Assembly (NCBI GenBank): GCA_023141075.1
Contig: JAGLKL010000019.1
Coordinates: forward strand, 1-12,278
From: Alphaproteobacteria bacterium
GTDB lineage: Bacteria > Pseudomonadota > Alphaproteobacteria > Micavibrionales > Micavibrionaceae
Direction of reading: 5' to 3'
DNA: 12,278 bases
Position 1 is the first letter of the stretch, and the number at the start of each line of letters is the position of its first letter. The position numbers and the translations under genes were made by a program. This document shows positions 1-8,296 of the stretch, one piece after another. Below the pieces are notes generated by a model, which saw nothing but the letters and a program-made list of their open reading frames with translations, was not told the DNA's origin and searched no databases.

Positions 1-906
1 ATGACTATATCAGCTTTAGAACAGCTTAGAACACAAGCCGAAGATAGTTCTGTGTCTTTGCCTACGCTGATGCTCAAATCCCAGAAGATAGCCGAAAGCG
101 CGTTGCATGGCGAGCATGCGCGACGCAAACCGGGGACTGGTCAAAACTTTTGGCAGTTTCGTGAATATCTGCCAACAGACCGTCCGGAAGACATTGACTG
201 GCGCCAATCTGCCAAAGGCGACGACATCTATATCAAGCAAAAAGAATGGCTTGTTACACGTAAAATATTCTTCTGGTGCGCCGGTGGGAAAAGTATGAAT
301 TTCGGTTCTAACCCGGAAGGCAAGGTTTTTACCAAAGAAGAAAACGCGCAAATCATATGTCTGGCTCTTGCCCTTTTATTACAACGCAGCTATGAACAAA
401 TCGGTGTTTACGGACAGATGAGTACCGGGCGCAGTGAACTGGCGATTGAAAGACTTGGACAATATTTACTGGAGCGCGGCCATGCGCAGCCCGAAGATGC
501 AACGCTCCCCGATATTCATTCCAGCGCTCTGCCACGGCATGCGATTTTTATCGGGGTTGGTGATTTCCTGTCCCCGATAGAAGAAATCGAAGCATCCTTC
601 GAACTTCTGGGCAAACAGAGTAAAAACGGCTTGATTATTCAGGTTCTTGATCCGGCGGAAATAGATCTTGGCTTTTCCGGTCGCGTACGCTTTAGAGGGA
701 TGACTCCGAAAGATGAGGAGATCATTAATAATGTTTCCAATATCCGTGAAAGTTATCAAAAGCGGGTTATCGATCATATAAAAAAAGTTAAGGCGCTGTG
801 CTTGCGCCATAACTGGAATTACCAGCTTCACCGCACTGATAACGACATTGCCGATACACTCAAAGCCATTTGGGAATCCGTAGAAAGAGGGAGTGTGCGC
901 AAATAA
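1..906 (+). CDS. DUF58 domain protein (MoxR-associated, VWA-like fold)
   Basis: A 301-residue cytoplasmic protein without signal peptide or membrane segment. The DUF58 signature lies at residues 45-77: GTGQNFWQFREY, then DRPEDIDWRQSAKGD. DUF58 proteins carry a von Willebrand A-like fold and are usually encoded beside a MoxR AAA+ ATPase; that gene would lie just upstream and is not visible. The residues expected to form the metal site (DxSxS in relatives) read A94-G-G96-K-S98 here, so metal binding at this site is probably lost. The start is the first base of the window. Family length (about 290-320 residues) and the N-terminal pattern make it credible, but an upstream start cannot be excluded. 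The stop codon overlaps the next start as TAATG, which implies translational coupling with the DUF4159 gene. Family assignment is strong; the molecular function is unknown. Confidence 0.9.
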   Translation: MTISALEQLRTQAEDSSVSLPTLMLKSQKIAESALHGEHARRKPGTGQNFWQFREYLPTDRPEDIDWRQSAKGDDIYIKQKEWLVTRKIFFWCAGGKSMNFGSNPEGKVFTKEENAQIICLALALLLQRSYEQIGVYGQMSTGRSELAIERLGQYLLERGHAQPEDATLPDIHSSALPRHAIFIGVGDFLSPIEEIEASFELLGKQSKNGLIIQVLDPAEIDLGFSGRVRFRGMTPKDEEIINNVSNIRESYQKRVIDHIKKVKALCLRHNWNYQLHRTDNDIADTLKAIWESVERGSVRK

Positions 907-3692
907 TGTTTGGTGTTTTATCACAAATGGTTTTTATGCAACCGATAATTCTTACGGGTCTGCTGGCTTTACCTGCGATATGGTACTTTTTGCGTATTAC
1001 TCCTCCTGCGCCTAAAACAATTTTCTTTCCGGCTGCACGGTTCTTGAAAGGTCTCGTCAGTGAAGAGCAAACACCAAGCCGTACGCCATGGTGGCTACTC
1101 GCCCTTCGTCTTCTTATCGGGGCGATGATTATTATCGCTTTGGCCAGACCTGTCATCAATCCGGCAGCGTCATTATTAGGTAAGGGCCCGGTGCGCGTTA
1201 TTCTTGATAATAGCTGGGCATGTGCACAAATCTGGGAGACACAGATCAGCACCGCAGAAGAAATTATCACTCAGGCAGCGCGGGAAGGCCGTGAGATTTA
1301 TATCTTAGCCACCACGCCGTCTTTGGGAGAAACAGTGATTACCCAGCACGGCCCTGTGACATATAGTGAGGGTTTGTCCTTATTACGCGGAATGATGCCT
1401 AATCCCTGGCCTGCGGATTATAAAGCTCTGCAAAAATCGATAGAGGGTAGTAATACAGGTGAGCCTATTTATAGTATCTGGCTATCTCACGGACTGGATG
1501 AAGGCGGGATTAATGACACGCTACGCGCCGTTCAAACTCAGGGCTCTTTGCATTTTATCTCGCCTGCGGATGAAAACCTGCCGCTTTTGCTTCGCCCAAC
1601 CCGACAGGCTTTGACAAGAAAAGACCTTAAAAAAGGTGACGATATCCGTATTGATGTTGATGCGCCAAAGGATATTGCCAACGGCCTACCCGTTTCGGTG
1701 CAGGCTCTAGCGCAACGTAGCGATCTTCTGGATGTACGTTCTGTGACTATTGTCCCGGATGACCTCCCCCAGACCGTAATATTCGATATTCTTGAGGATT
1801 TGAAAAGCAAAATATCGCGTTTTCATATTTCCGGACATAAAGGAGCCGGAGCCATGTTCCTGCTGGATGACGATTTTAAAAAGCGCAAAGTCGGGATTGT
1901 AGGCACAGAGCAATCGGAAAGCGGTGCACCTTTGATCGAAAACACATATTATATCAAACGTGCGCTTGAACCTTTTGCCATTGTCAGCTTTGGTGATGTG
2001 CATGCGCTGATTGATAAAGGTGTTTCCGCTATCATTATGCCCGATACAGGCGCTATGCCCACCGAAACACTCAATACTCTGGAAGAATGGATTAAAAGTG
2101 GCGGCTTGCTATTACGATTTTCGGGGCCGCATCTAGCCGATGCACAAAATAAGCAGTTCTTATTGCCTGTAATCTTACGTTCCGGCGGGCGTTCACTGTC
2201 AGGCTCGCTTTCATGGGCGGAACCGCAACGCATTGCCCCTTTTAGCGAAGATAGTCCATTTTACGGTCTTGATGCTCCTGAGGATGTTAATGTTCGTCAA
2301 CAGGTTCTCGCCGATCCTGAAGGAACTATCAACAGCAAAGTCTGGGCTCGTTTATCGGATGGCACACCTTTTATTACTGCACAGAAAAGAGATAAGGGGC
2401 TGATTGTCCTTATCCATACAACGGCCAATACGGACTGGTCTAATTTCGCTTTATCAGGGCTTTATGTCTCTGTGATTAAACGCACAATCCGTCTTGCCGG
2501 ACGGGACAGCGTCAATCTGAATCATGATTTCACAACGCTTGACCCGCTTTTGATTATGGACGGATATGGCAATCTTGTTTCTCCCAGCGGGGCGGTGCAG
2601 CCTCTCGTGGTCAGTGAAATAGAGAAATTTACGCCCTCTTCCCTAACCCCACCCGGTTTGTACGGCAGTGCCCAGACCCAACTTGCCTTTAATATCGGCT
2701 CTACCGATACGCTGGAAAAGCTTAAAACACCTTTGTTTCTTCCTTCCGGGGTGATGGAAAGTCGCTATGCACAGGATTACGAGATCAGCCTGTCTCCGGT
2801 TTTTCTTTATGCAGCGACATGTTTATTTTGTCTGGACTGGCTGATTATGATTTTTATGGTTGGCGCAGGTGCTTACCTGTTCAAGATTTTTTCCAGAAAA
2901 GCTGCAATGGTGGTTTTTGTACTTTTGCTTGTTGTGGCCGGAAAACCTGCTTTTGCCAAAGATGATGAGGCATTGCGTTATGCGAACGGGTTTTATCTGG
3001 CTCATATTGAAACCGGAGACCACGTTCTTGATAACATGACCCATAATGGCTTGGAATCCTTATCAAAAGCCCTGAGACAGCGCACATCCGTTGAACCTGC
3101 GGGCGTAGTGCAATTAAATCCTGAAAGCGATACTCTGGCCTTTTTCCCGATTATATTCTGGCCCATCAGCCCACAACAAAAAACTTACTCAGATAAGGCC
3201 ATGGAAAACATTCAGCTTTATCTGGATCACGGCGGCACAATTATTTTTGATACGCGCGATCAAAACCGCTCGACGCGTAGTATGATTAATACGGAAAACG
3301 CCAAGGTTCTACGCCGTATTACAGCGTCACTGGATATTCCGCCGATTGTGCCAATTCCTGAAGATCATGTGCTTGGCCGCACGTTTTATTTGCTTGAAGA
3401 ATTTCCGGGACGTTATAACTCCGAGACTTTATGGGTTGAGCGCATCAGCACAAGCGGGCGCGATAATGTCTCCTCGGTGATTATCGGTAGTAATGACTGG
3501 ATCGGTTCGTGGGCAGAATCCCATTCTCGGCAAAACACCAATCGTTATGTTAGGGAAAATGGCGATCCCAAGCTCCGCCAGCAGGAGATGAGCCTTCGTT
3601 TCGGTGTTAATCTGGTGATGTACGCACTTACCGGGAATTATAAAGCCGATCAGGTGCATATTCCTCACATCTTACGGAGGCTTGGGCAATGA
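906..3692 (+). CDS. BatA-domain / DUF4159 membrane protein
   Basis: I place the start at ATG 906, giving 928 residues. It shares a base with the preceding TAA, and the protein then opens like other members: a BatA-type (aerotolerance regulator N-terminal) segment with TM1 at about 13-30, the motif RITPPAPKTIFFPAARFL at 30-47, and TM2 at about 62-82. An in-frame ATG at 870 would add 12 charged residues and is less likely. A purine-rich AGAGGGAG lies 12 nt upstream. A degenerate VWA-like region starts near 96 (VRVILDNSW, without DxSxS). A GATase-like alpha/beta region spans about 325-410. TMs lie at about 632-658 and 664-684, the last ending in PAFA like a signal peptide. The DUF4159 domain occupies about 690-928 and is probably extracytoplasmic. 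Alphaproteobacterial relatives have the same layout and sit in MoxR/DUF58 operons. The gene overlaps the next one as ATGA. The function is uncharacterised. Confidence 0.9.
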   Translation: MFGVLSQMVFMQPIILTGLLALPAIWYFLRITPPAPKTIFFPAARFLKGLVSEEQTPSRTPWWLLALRLLIGAMIIIALARPVINPAASLLGKGPVRVILDNSWACAQIWETQISTAEEIITQAAREGREIYILATTPSLGETVITQHGPVTYSEGLSLLRGMMPNPWPADYKALQKSIEGSNTGEPIYSIWLSHGLDEGGINDTLRAVQTQGSLHFISPADENLPLLLRPTRQALTRKDLKKGDDIRIDVDAPKDIANGLPVSVQALAQRSDLLDVRSVTIVPDDLPQTVIFDILEDLKSKISRFHISGHKGAGAMFLLDDDFKKRKVGIVGTEQSESGAPLIENTYYIKRALEPFAIVSFGDVHALIDKGVSAIIMPDTGAMPTETLNTLEEWIKSGGLLLRFSGPHLADAQNKQFLLPVILRSGGRSLSGSLSWAEPQRIAPFSEDSPFYGLDAPEDVNVRQQVLADPEGTINSKVWARLSDGTPFITAQKRDKGLIVLIHTTANTDWSNFALSGLYVSVIKRTIRLAGRDSVNLNHDFTTLDPLLIMDGYGNLVSPSGAVQPLVVSEIEKFTPSSLTPPGLYGSAQTQLAFNIGSTDTLEKLKTPLFLPSGVMESRYAQDYEISLSPVFLYAATCLFCLDWLIMIFMVGAGAYLFKIFSRKAAMVVFVLLLVVAGKPAFAKDDEALRYANGFYLAHIETGDHVLDNMTHNGLESLSKALRQRTSVEPAGVVQLNPESDTLAFFPIIFWPISPQQKTYSDKAMENIQLYLDHGGTIIFDTRDQNRSTRSMINTENAKVLRRITASLDIPPIVPIPEDHVLGRTFYLLEEFPGRYNSETLWVERISTSGRDNVSSVIIGSNDWIGSWAESHSRQNTNRYVRENGDPKLRQQEMSLRFGVNLVMYALTGNYKADQVHIPHILRRLGQ
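3676..3680 (+). promoter_or_regulatory. Ribosome binding site for the 706-residue membrane protein gene
   Basis: GGAGG lies 8 nt before ATG 3689, inside the last codons of the preceding gene. It is the clearest Shine-Dalgarno in the window and fixes this start, although the ATG overlaps the previous stop. Confidence 0.75.
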
Positions 3693-5809
3693 ACAGCGAC
3701 CCGAATGCACACGCCCAGCTTGCGGCCTCACTTCACTTCACGCCGGTTGTTGACTGGCCGTTTATGGTGGTACTTGTCGCTACGGGTGTGGTCTTGTTTG
3801 TTTTTTCTGCGTTTTATCACAAACGCGCTCTTGGCTGGCGCTGTCTGATGTTCGCTTTGTTCATGCTGGTTTTGTTTAATCCCTCCTTGCTCAAGGAAGA
3901 TCGCAATTATACGCAGGATATTGTTGCACTTGTCGTCGATCAGAGCGCTTCACAGAGTTTCGGTGAACGTATGAAGCACGCAGAAAACGCCTTGTCTTAT
4001 GTACAAAAAACTCTGGAGGAAGAAAGTGATTTTAGTGTACGTGTTATTCACGCGCCACTGGATCAGATGTTGAGCAGTCGCACCGATTTGTTCTCGGCAC
4101 TGGATCAGGCGCTGGCCGATATTCCTGCTAAAAGACGGGCTGGTGTGATTGTGATTAGCGATGGTCAAATCCATGACGTTCCGCAAGATGTTGAGCGTTA
4201 TAAAGATGCGTACGGCCCGGTACACTTGTTGCTTACAGGGCGTAAAGGGGAGAAAGACCGGCGCATTGTTGTGACGAATGCTTCGGCTTACGGTCTGGTT
4301 GGAGAGAATATTTCTGTGATCTACAGAATTGAAGACACAAGTAATATTACTCAAAATGAAGCAAAGGTTACATTACAGCTCCATGACGGAACCGAGCGCA
4401 ACTTTTATGTGCCCGTCAATAATGAGCAAACGCTAAACCTGCCTATTACCAGTGCCGGGCAGAATATTTTTACATTGTCAGTAGATGGCGTGGCCGATGA
4501 AATCACTCTGTCTAATAATAAAACCGCAATTTTAGTTAATGGCGTGCGTGACAGATTGAAAGTGCTTTTGATTTCCGGCATTCCGCATTCAGGTGAACGT
4601 CCGTGGCGGGACTTGCTGACCTCTGACCCCGGTGTGGATCTTGTGCATTTTACTATTTTGCGCGAACCTCAGAAGCTCGATTATACACCACGGAATGAGC
4701 TGTCTCTAATAGCGTTTCCGTTTAATGAGTTATTTAACGTCAAGCTTCATGATTTCGACCTTATTATCTTTGATCAGTACCGCGTGAATAATATCCTGCC
4801 TGATATATACTTTCACAATATCGTACGTTACGTACGTATGGGCGGAGCTTTTTTAAGCTCGAGCGGCCCGGCCTTTGCCAGCCGCAGTTCTATTTATGAT
4901 ACGCCTTTGGGAGAAATCCTGCCGGGTAGCCCGACAGGTCATGTCACAGAAGAGAAGTACACCCCTCAGATTACTGTGCTTGGGCACAAACATCCGGTTA
5001 CCAGAAGCCTTGTATGGAACAACCGGGCAAGCACGTCGGGAGAAAAGGAGCCTTGGGGAGACTGGCTGCGTTATATCAATGTCAAGGCCAATCGCGGCGA
5101 TATCCTGATGAGTGCAGGCAATGAAGAAGACAGGCCTTTGCTTATTCTTGATCGTGTTGATAAAGGACGTGTCGCCCAGCTTTCCAGCGATCATATCTGG
5201 CTGTGGTCACGGGGATATGATGGCGGTGGGCCACATGCCGAGCTCTTGCGACGTATTGTGCACTGGCTGATGAAAGAGCCCGATCTTGATGAACGCGCTT
5301 TTGATGTACATGTAAATAAAGATCAGGTCACCATCGAAAAACAGAGCTTTGGCAAAAGTGAGGAGACGATGTCAATGCAAACGCCGGATGGTAAATCCCG
5401 GCTCATTACTTTAAAAGAAAATACGCAAGGTATGCTTTCTCATAAATTAAAAGCAGAAACCCTTGGTATTTATGCATTTGAAGATGTCCAAGGTATGCGT
5501 AAATTTGCCATTATCGGCGATATCAACCCGCCGGAGCTTGACGGCGTTATTACAACGCCAAAGCTCATGCAGCCACTTATCGAACCGACAGGCGGCACTC
5601 ATATCTGGCTGAGCGATACACCGCGCCCGAGCTTACGCGCTTATAAGAAAGCACTGCGTTATGGCGGCTCGGACTGGCTTGCCCTACGCCATAATGATGA
5701 TTTTACAGTTACACGCGTCAAAGATATTGCCCTGCTGCCGGAATGGGCGAGCCTGCTGGCTTTGCTTTGTGCCTTGTTACTTTTGTGGTGGAAAGAAGGG
5801 CGCAGTTAA
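3689..5809 (+). CDS. Membrane protein with VWA-like and glutamine amidotransferase-like domains
   Basis: A 706-residue membrane protein and the third gene of the operon. TM1 is at about 23-42 and TM2 at about 50-66. A VWA-like domain follows from about 77 to 185. It has an apparently complete MIDAS set: D84-Q-S86-A-S88, T132 in RTDLFSAL, and D158 in VISDGQIHD. A beta-rich linker runs from about 190 to 285. A class I GATase-like alpha/beta region lies at about 290-400 (LKVLLISGIPHSGERPW; DFDLIIFDQY; RMGGAFLSSSGPAFA) and has no evident nucleophilic cysteine, so it is probably a structural or binding domain rather than an amidotransferase. A last TM at about 682-701 precedes a short charged tail. 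The topology suggests a large extracytoplasmic part between TM2 and the C-terminal TM. Similar proteins follow DUF4159 genes in alphaproteobacteria. The substrate is unknown. I infer that it forms an envelope complex with the other two products. Confidence 0.85.
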   Translation: MNSDPNAHAQLAASLHFTPVVDWPFMVVLVATGVVLFVFSAFYHKRALGWRCLMFALFMLVLFNPSLLKEDRNYTQDIVALVVDQSASQSFGERMKHAENALSYVQKTLEEESDFSVRVIHAPLDQMLSSRTDLFSALDQALADIPAKRRAGVIVISDGQIHDVPQDVERYKDAYGPVHLLLTGRKGEKDRRIVVTNASAYGLVGENISVIYRIEDTSNITQNEAKVTLQLHDGTERNFYVPVNNEQTLNLPITSAGQNIFTLSVDGVADEITLSNNKTAILVNGVRDRLKVLLISGIPHSGERPWRDLLTSDPGVDLVHFTILREPQKLDYTPRNELSLIAFPFNELFNVKLHDFDLIIFDQYRVNNILPDIYFHNIVRYVRMGGAFLSSSGPAFASRSSIYDTPLGEILPGSPTGHVTEEKYTPQITVLGHKHPVTRSLVWNNRASTSGEKEPWGDWLRYINVKANRGDILMSAGNEEDRPLLILDRVDKGRVAQLSSDHIWLWSRGYDGGGPHAELLRRIVHWLMKEPDLDERAFDVHVNKDQVTIEKQSFGKSEETMSMQTPDGKSRLITLKENTQGMLSHKLKAETLGIYAFEDVQGMRKFAIIGDINPPELDGVITTPKLMQPLIEPTGGTHIWLSDTPRPSLRAYKKALRYGGSDWLALRHNDDFTVTRVKDIALLPEWASLLALLCALLLLWWKEGRS

Positions 5810-5816
5810 AGATGTA

Positions 5817-8246
5817 TTATTTTACGCCTTCCTTGATAACTTCCTTGATAACTTCTTCAAGAATTTTTTTGGAGACCGGCTTGCGTAAAACTGCTTTGAA
5901 AGATTTATGCTCCTTGATTAGCTCACACATTTTTTCTTCATTGTAACCGGAAAGCAGGACAAAGCGTAAATCAGGCATATCCAAAGAAACCTGATGAGCC
6001 ATTTCCAGCCCGGTCATCTTCGGCATGTTGTAATCCGTAATAACCAGATCATACGCGGTGGGGTTTTCGCGTATCATATCGAGTCCTTCCATCCCGGTAT
6101 TTGCCGAAGAAACATTGTGCCCCAGACGTTTGAGCATGGTTATAATCATATCACGTACGTTTTCCTGATCTTCAACCAATAAGATGTGGCTTTTATTTTT
6201 CTTTTTACCTTTTTTCCTACCGGCTTTTGTCTGAGAAGAGAGCTTTTCTTTTTCGTCATTTTCCACCAAATTTATCTTGGTGCTCCTATTTTCCTCTTCC
6301 GGCAATTTGTCTCCATAACACTCAGCTATTGCTTTGCTGTTTTCTTCAGCTTCAACGAGAAGAGGGAAATAAACATCGAATCTTGTTCCTGAGCCAAGCT
6401 TACTGTCAATTACCATGAAACCGCTGTGAGCAGCCAATGAACCATGCACAGTTGCCATACCCAACCCCGTTCCCTTATCAACCGACTTTGTCGTAAAAAA
6501 CGGCTCGAATATATGCTCCATGACCACGCGGCTAATTCCCGTACCGGAATCCTGTATAGTTAATTTCGCATAGCAACAATCGCGCATCAAATGACCTATG
6601 ACCATGCGTGCATGTCCGGCTCCCATATCATCAATACGTAAATAAGGCGTTTCAGTCGGATCAGGCATTTCTTTGCGCATCACGCCCGGAATATCAACAG
6701 CAGACGTATTGGCAACGTCCAGATATATGTATAAATTGCCGCGGTCATCTTCTATTGCGTCTTGCGCATTAACACATAAATTCATAATCATTTGTAATAT
6801 TTGCGTGGGGTTGCCTCTCACCAGCAAACATCCGGCTCTGATACCGGTTTTCAATTCTATTGTTTTGGGCAAGCTTACGGAGATCATTCCAATAGCCTCT
6901 TCCAGAGACTGACGGACATCAACAACATCGTGCTCACTGTTGCCGCGCCGTGAGAAAGCCAGCATCTGGTCTACCAATGAGCGTGCCTGCCGCCCTGCCG
7001 CCAAAATGTTCTCGGCAAATCCATGCTGCTCGCTTCCCTCTTTCAAATCATCGATCAAAAACTCCGCATAGCCGTTCATGGCGGCGAGGATGTTGTTAAA
7101 ATCATGTGCAACTCCCCCGGCCAGCCTACCGATTGCTTCCATCTTCTGTGCCTGATAGAATTGCTCTTCAAGCTGCTTTTTCTCTTTTTCCGCATTTTTT
7201 TTGTAAGAAACATCCTGAACAGTTCCGATAATACCCCCTTCAGGTAGCTGGGTTAAAGACATATCCGTCCATGTCCCTTTTCCTGTCTTATTTTTAGCAA
7301 AGATTTGGAATGAGCCTATCCATGACCCTTTCTCCTGAAGCTCGGAAAGAATATCTTCCTCTATGACTTCTACATCCGACTTTGAGAAAACTTTGCGCCA
7401 CGGTTTGCCAAACAGCTCTTTTCGTTTCCGCTCAGCGTTATGTGAATTCCCACCACCACTTATAATTTTGAAAAAAGCACCGTTCATGTATGTAATATTG
7501 CTCTGAGCATCAACAATAAAAATACCATCCGTCGCCGCTTCTAATGCAGCCAGACGTTCTTGTAAAAGATCCATGGCTCCTTTTTTTTCTGAATTGAGTT
7601 TTTCCAGCTCCTTGACTTTGCAGGAATTTGATATTAACAAGACAAAACCGCAAAAACCCATGACAAAAATCAGCCAGTAGCACCAGACTCTTTTTTCCTT
7701 GATACGCCCTTCAAGGAGAGCATGGACGAAACTACGTATGACAATATTCTGAAGCTTACTGACATCATTATGAATAACTTCCAGACGCTCATATTGAACA
7801 TACATCATGCGATCATGCACCGGATCTTTTTTCTGTCCTTTTTCGTATGAATTCAGGGAGTCAGCCAAATGTGCTGTTTCCATATTCACGCGATATAAGG
7901 TTAGTTCGTAATTGAGATAATCGTCCTTCATCTGATGCAGATTGACGTGGCGATTTTTCTGCAACTCATCTAATATTTCGCTTAGTACTTTGAATTCGCT
8001 TTTGACCTTGAGAAACGTTGTGTCAGGTTCTTCGGCAATATAATTAAGAAAAGTCTTCTCGAATTTATGTATTGCGTCTTCCATCTCCATGAACACTTCA
8101 GCATAATATTTGTATTTTTCTCTGACCGTGCGCTTCGTTTCCATTAATTGCGTAGCGGAATACAGCGCAAGCATTGACAGGGACAAAACAATAATCCCCG
8201 AAATATAATAGAAATATTTGTAACCACGCCCCTGAAAGAACATCAT
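5817..8246 (-). CDS. Hybrid sensor histidine kinase (PAS-HisKA-HATPase-REC), CckA-like body
   Basis: An 809-residue inner-membrane kinase. TM1 is at about 11-34. An extracytoplasmic helical region of about 150 residues runs to 185, TM2 spans about 187-207, and a short coiled coil runs to about 232. PAS occupies about 230-345. HisKA has H381 in GGVAHDFNN. The HATPase shows the N-box (N493 in NLCVNAQDAI), G1 (D566-x-G568-x-G570), F-box (FEPFFTTK, 580-587) and G2 (GTGLG, 592-596). A lysine-rich linker at about 640-686 leads to a REC domain with D693, phosphoacceptor D738 (VITDYNMP), S766 and K789, so every catalytic element is intact. The PAS-HisKA-HATPase-REC order and the H-box resemble CckA, but the large sensor region differs from it. 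The start at 8246 has AAGGA 7 nt upstream; an adjacent ATG at 8243 is also possible. The gene lies 50 nt downstream of a response regulator gene with no terminator between them, so the two are probably co-transcribed. The signal sensed is unknown. Confidence 0.92.
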   Translation of the reverse strand: MMFFQGRGYKYFYYISGIIVLSLSMLALYSATQLMETKRTVREKYKYYAEVFMEMEDAIHKFEKTFLNYIAEEPDTTFLKVKSEFKVLSEILDELQKNRHVNLHQMKDDYLNYELTLYRVNMETAHLADSLNSYEKGQKKDPVHDRMMYVQYERLEVIHNDVSKLQNIVIRSFVHALLEGRIKEKRVWCYWLIFVMGFCGFVLLISNSCKVKELEKLNSEKKGAMDLLQERLAALEAATDGIFIVDAQSNITYMNGAFFKIISGGGNSHNAERKRKELFGKPWRKVFSKSDVEVIEEDILSELQEKGSWIGSFQIFAKNKTGKGTWTDMSLTQLPEGGIIGTVQDVSYKKNAEKEKKQLEEQFYQAQKMEAIGRLAGGVAHDFNNILAAMNGYAEFLIDDLKEGSEQHGFAENILAAGRQARSLVDQMLAFSRRGNSEHDVVDVRQSLEEAIGMISVSLPKTIELKTGIRAGCLLVRGNPTQILQMIMNLCVNAQDAIEDDRGNLYIYLDVANTSAVDIPGVMRKEMPDPTETPYLRIDDMGAGHARMVIGHLMRDCCYAKLTIQDSGTGISRVVMEHIFEPFFTTKSVDKGTGLGMATVHGSLAAHSGFMVIDSKLGSGTRFDVYFPLLVEAEENSKAIAECYGDKLPEEENRSTKINLVENDEKEKLSSQTKAGRKKGKKKNKSHILLVEDQENVRDMIITMLKRLGHNVSSANTGMEGLDMIRENPTAYDLVITDYNMPKMTGLEMAHQVSLDMPDLRFVLLSGYNEEKMCELIKEHKSFKAVLRKPVSKKILEEVIKEVIKEGVK
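5829..5852. repeat. Exact tandem duplication of a 12-bp unit at the kinase C-terminus
   Basis: Two adjacent copies of TTCCTTGATAAC on the + strand lie inside the last codons of the kinase gene. They encode a repeated V-I-K-E (residues 799-806) in frame. A recent in-frame duplication or a slippage product is likely. The REC fold is probably unaffected, because the repeat extends its final helix. Confidence 0.85.
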
Positions 8247-8253
8247 GCGACAA

Positions 8254-8258
8254 TCCTT
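8254..8258 (-). promoter_or_regulatory. Ribosome binding site for the hybrid kinase
   Basis: AAGGA on the minus strand, 7 nt before ATG 8246. It supports the first of two adjacent ATG codons as the start and gives the kinase its own initiation signal downstream of the response regulator gene. Confidence 0.6.
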
Positions 8259-8296
8259 AGTTATTGTTTTTTGTTAAGGTCTAAACTCTGATTTGT

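Noticed and set aside
870..905. Upstream in-frame ATG at 870 for the DUF4159 protein.
   Set aside because: It adds a short charged stretch absent from the family pattern and lies inside the DUF58 gene; ATG 906 forms the usual TAATG coupling.
4822..4836. 15-nt near-perfect palindrome CGTACGT-T-ACGTACG.
   Set aside because: It lies inside the membrane protein gene and arises from the coding repeat V-R-Y-V-R; nothing suggests a regulatory role.
4550..4890. GATase-like region of the 706-residue protein as an active amidotransferase.
   Set aside because: No Cys-His-Glu triad is visible; the segment expected to hold the nucleophile reads GGAFLSSSGPAFA without cysteine.
5661..5946. Short plus-strand frames running from the membrane protein gene into the kinase 3' end.
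   Set aside because: They lack a ribosome binding site and family features and lie over two well-supported genes in other frames.
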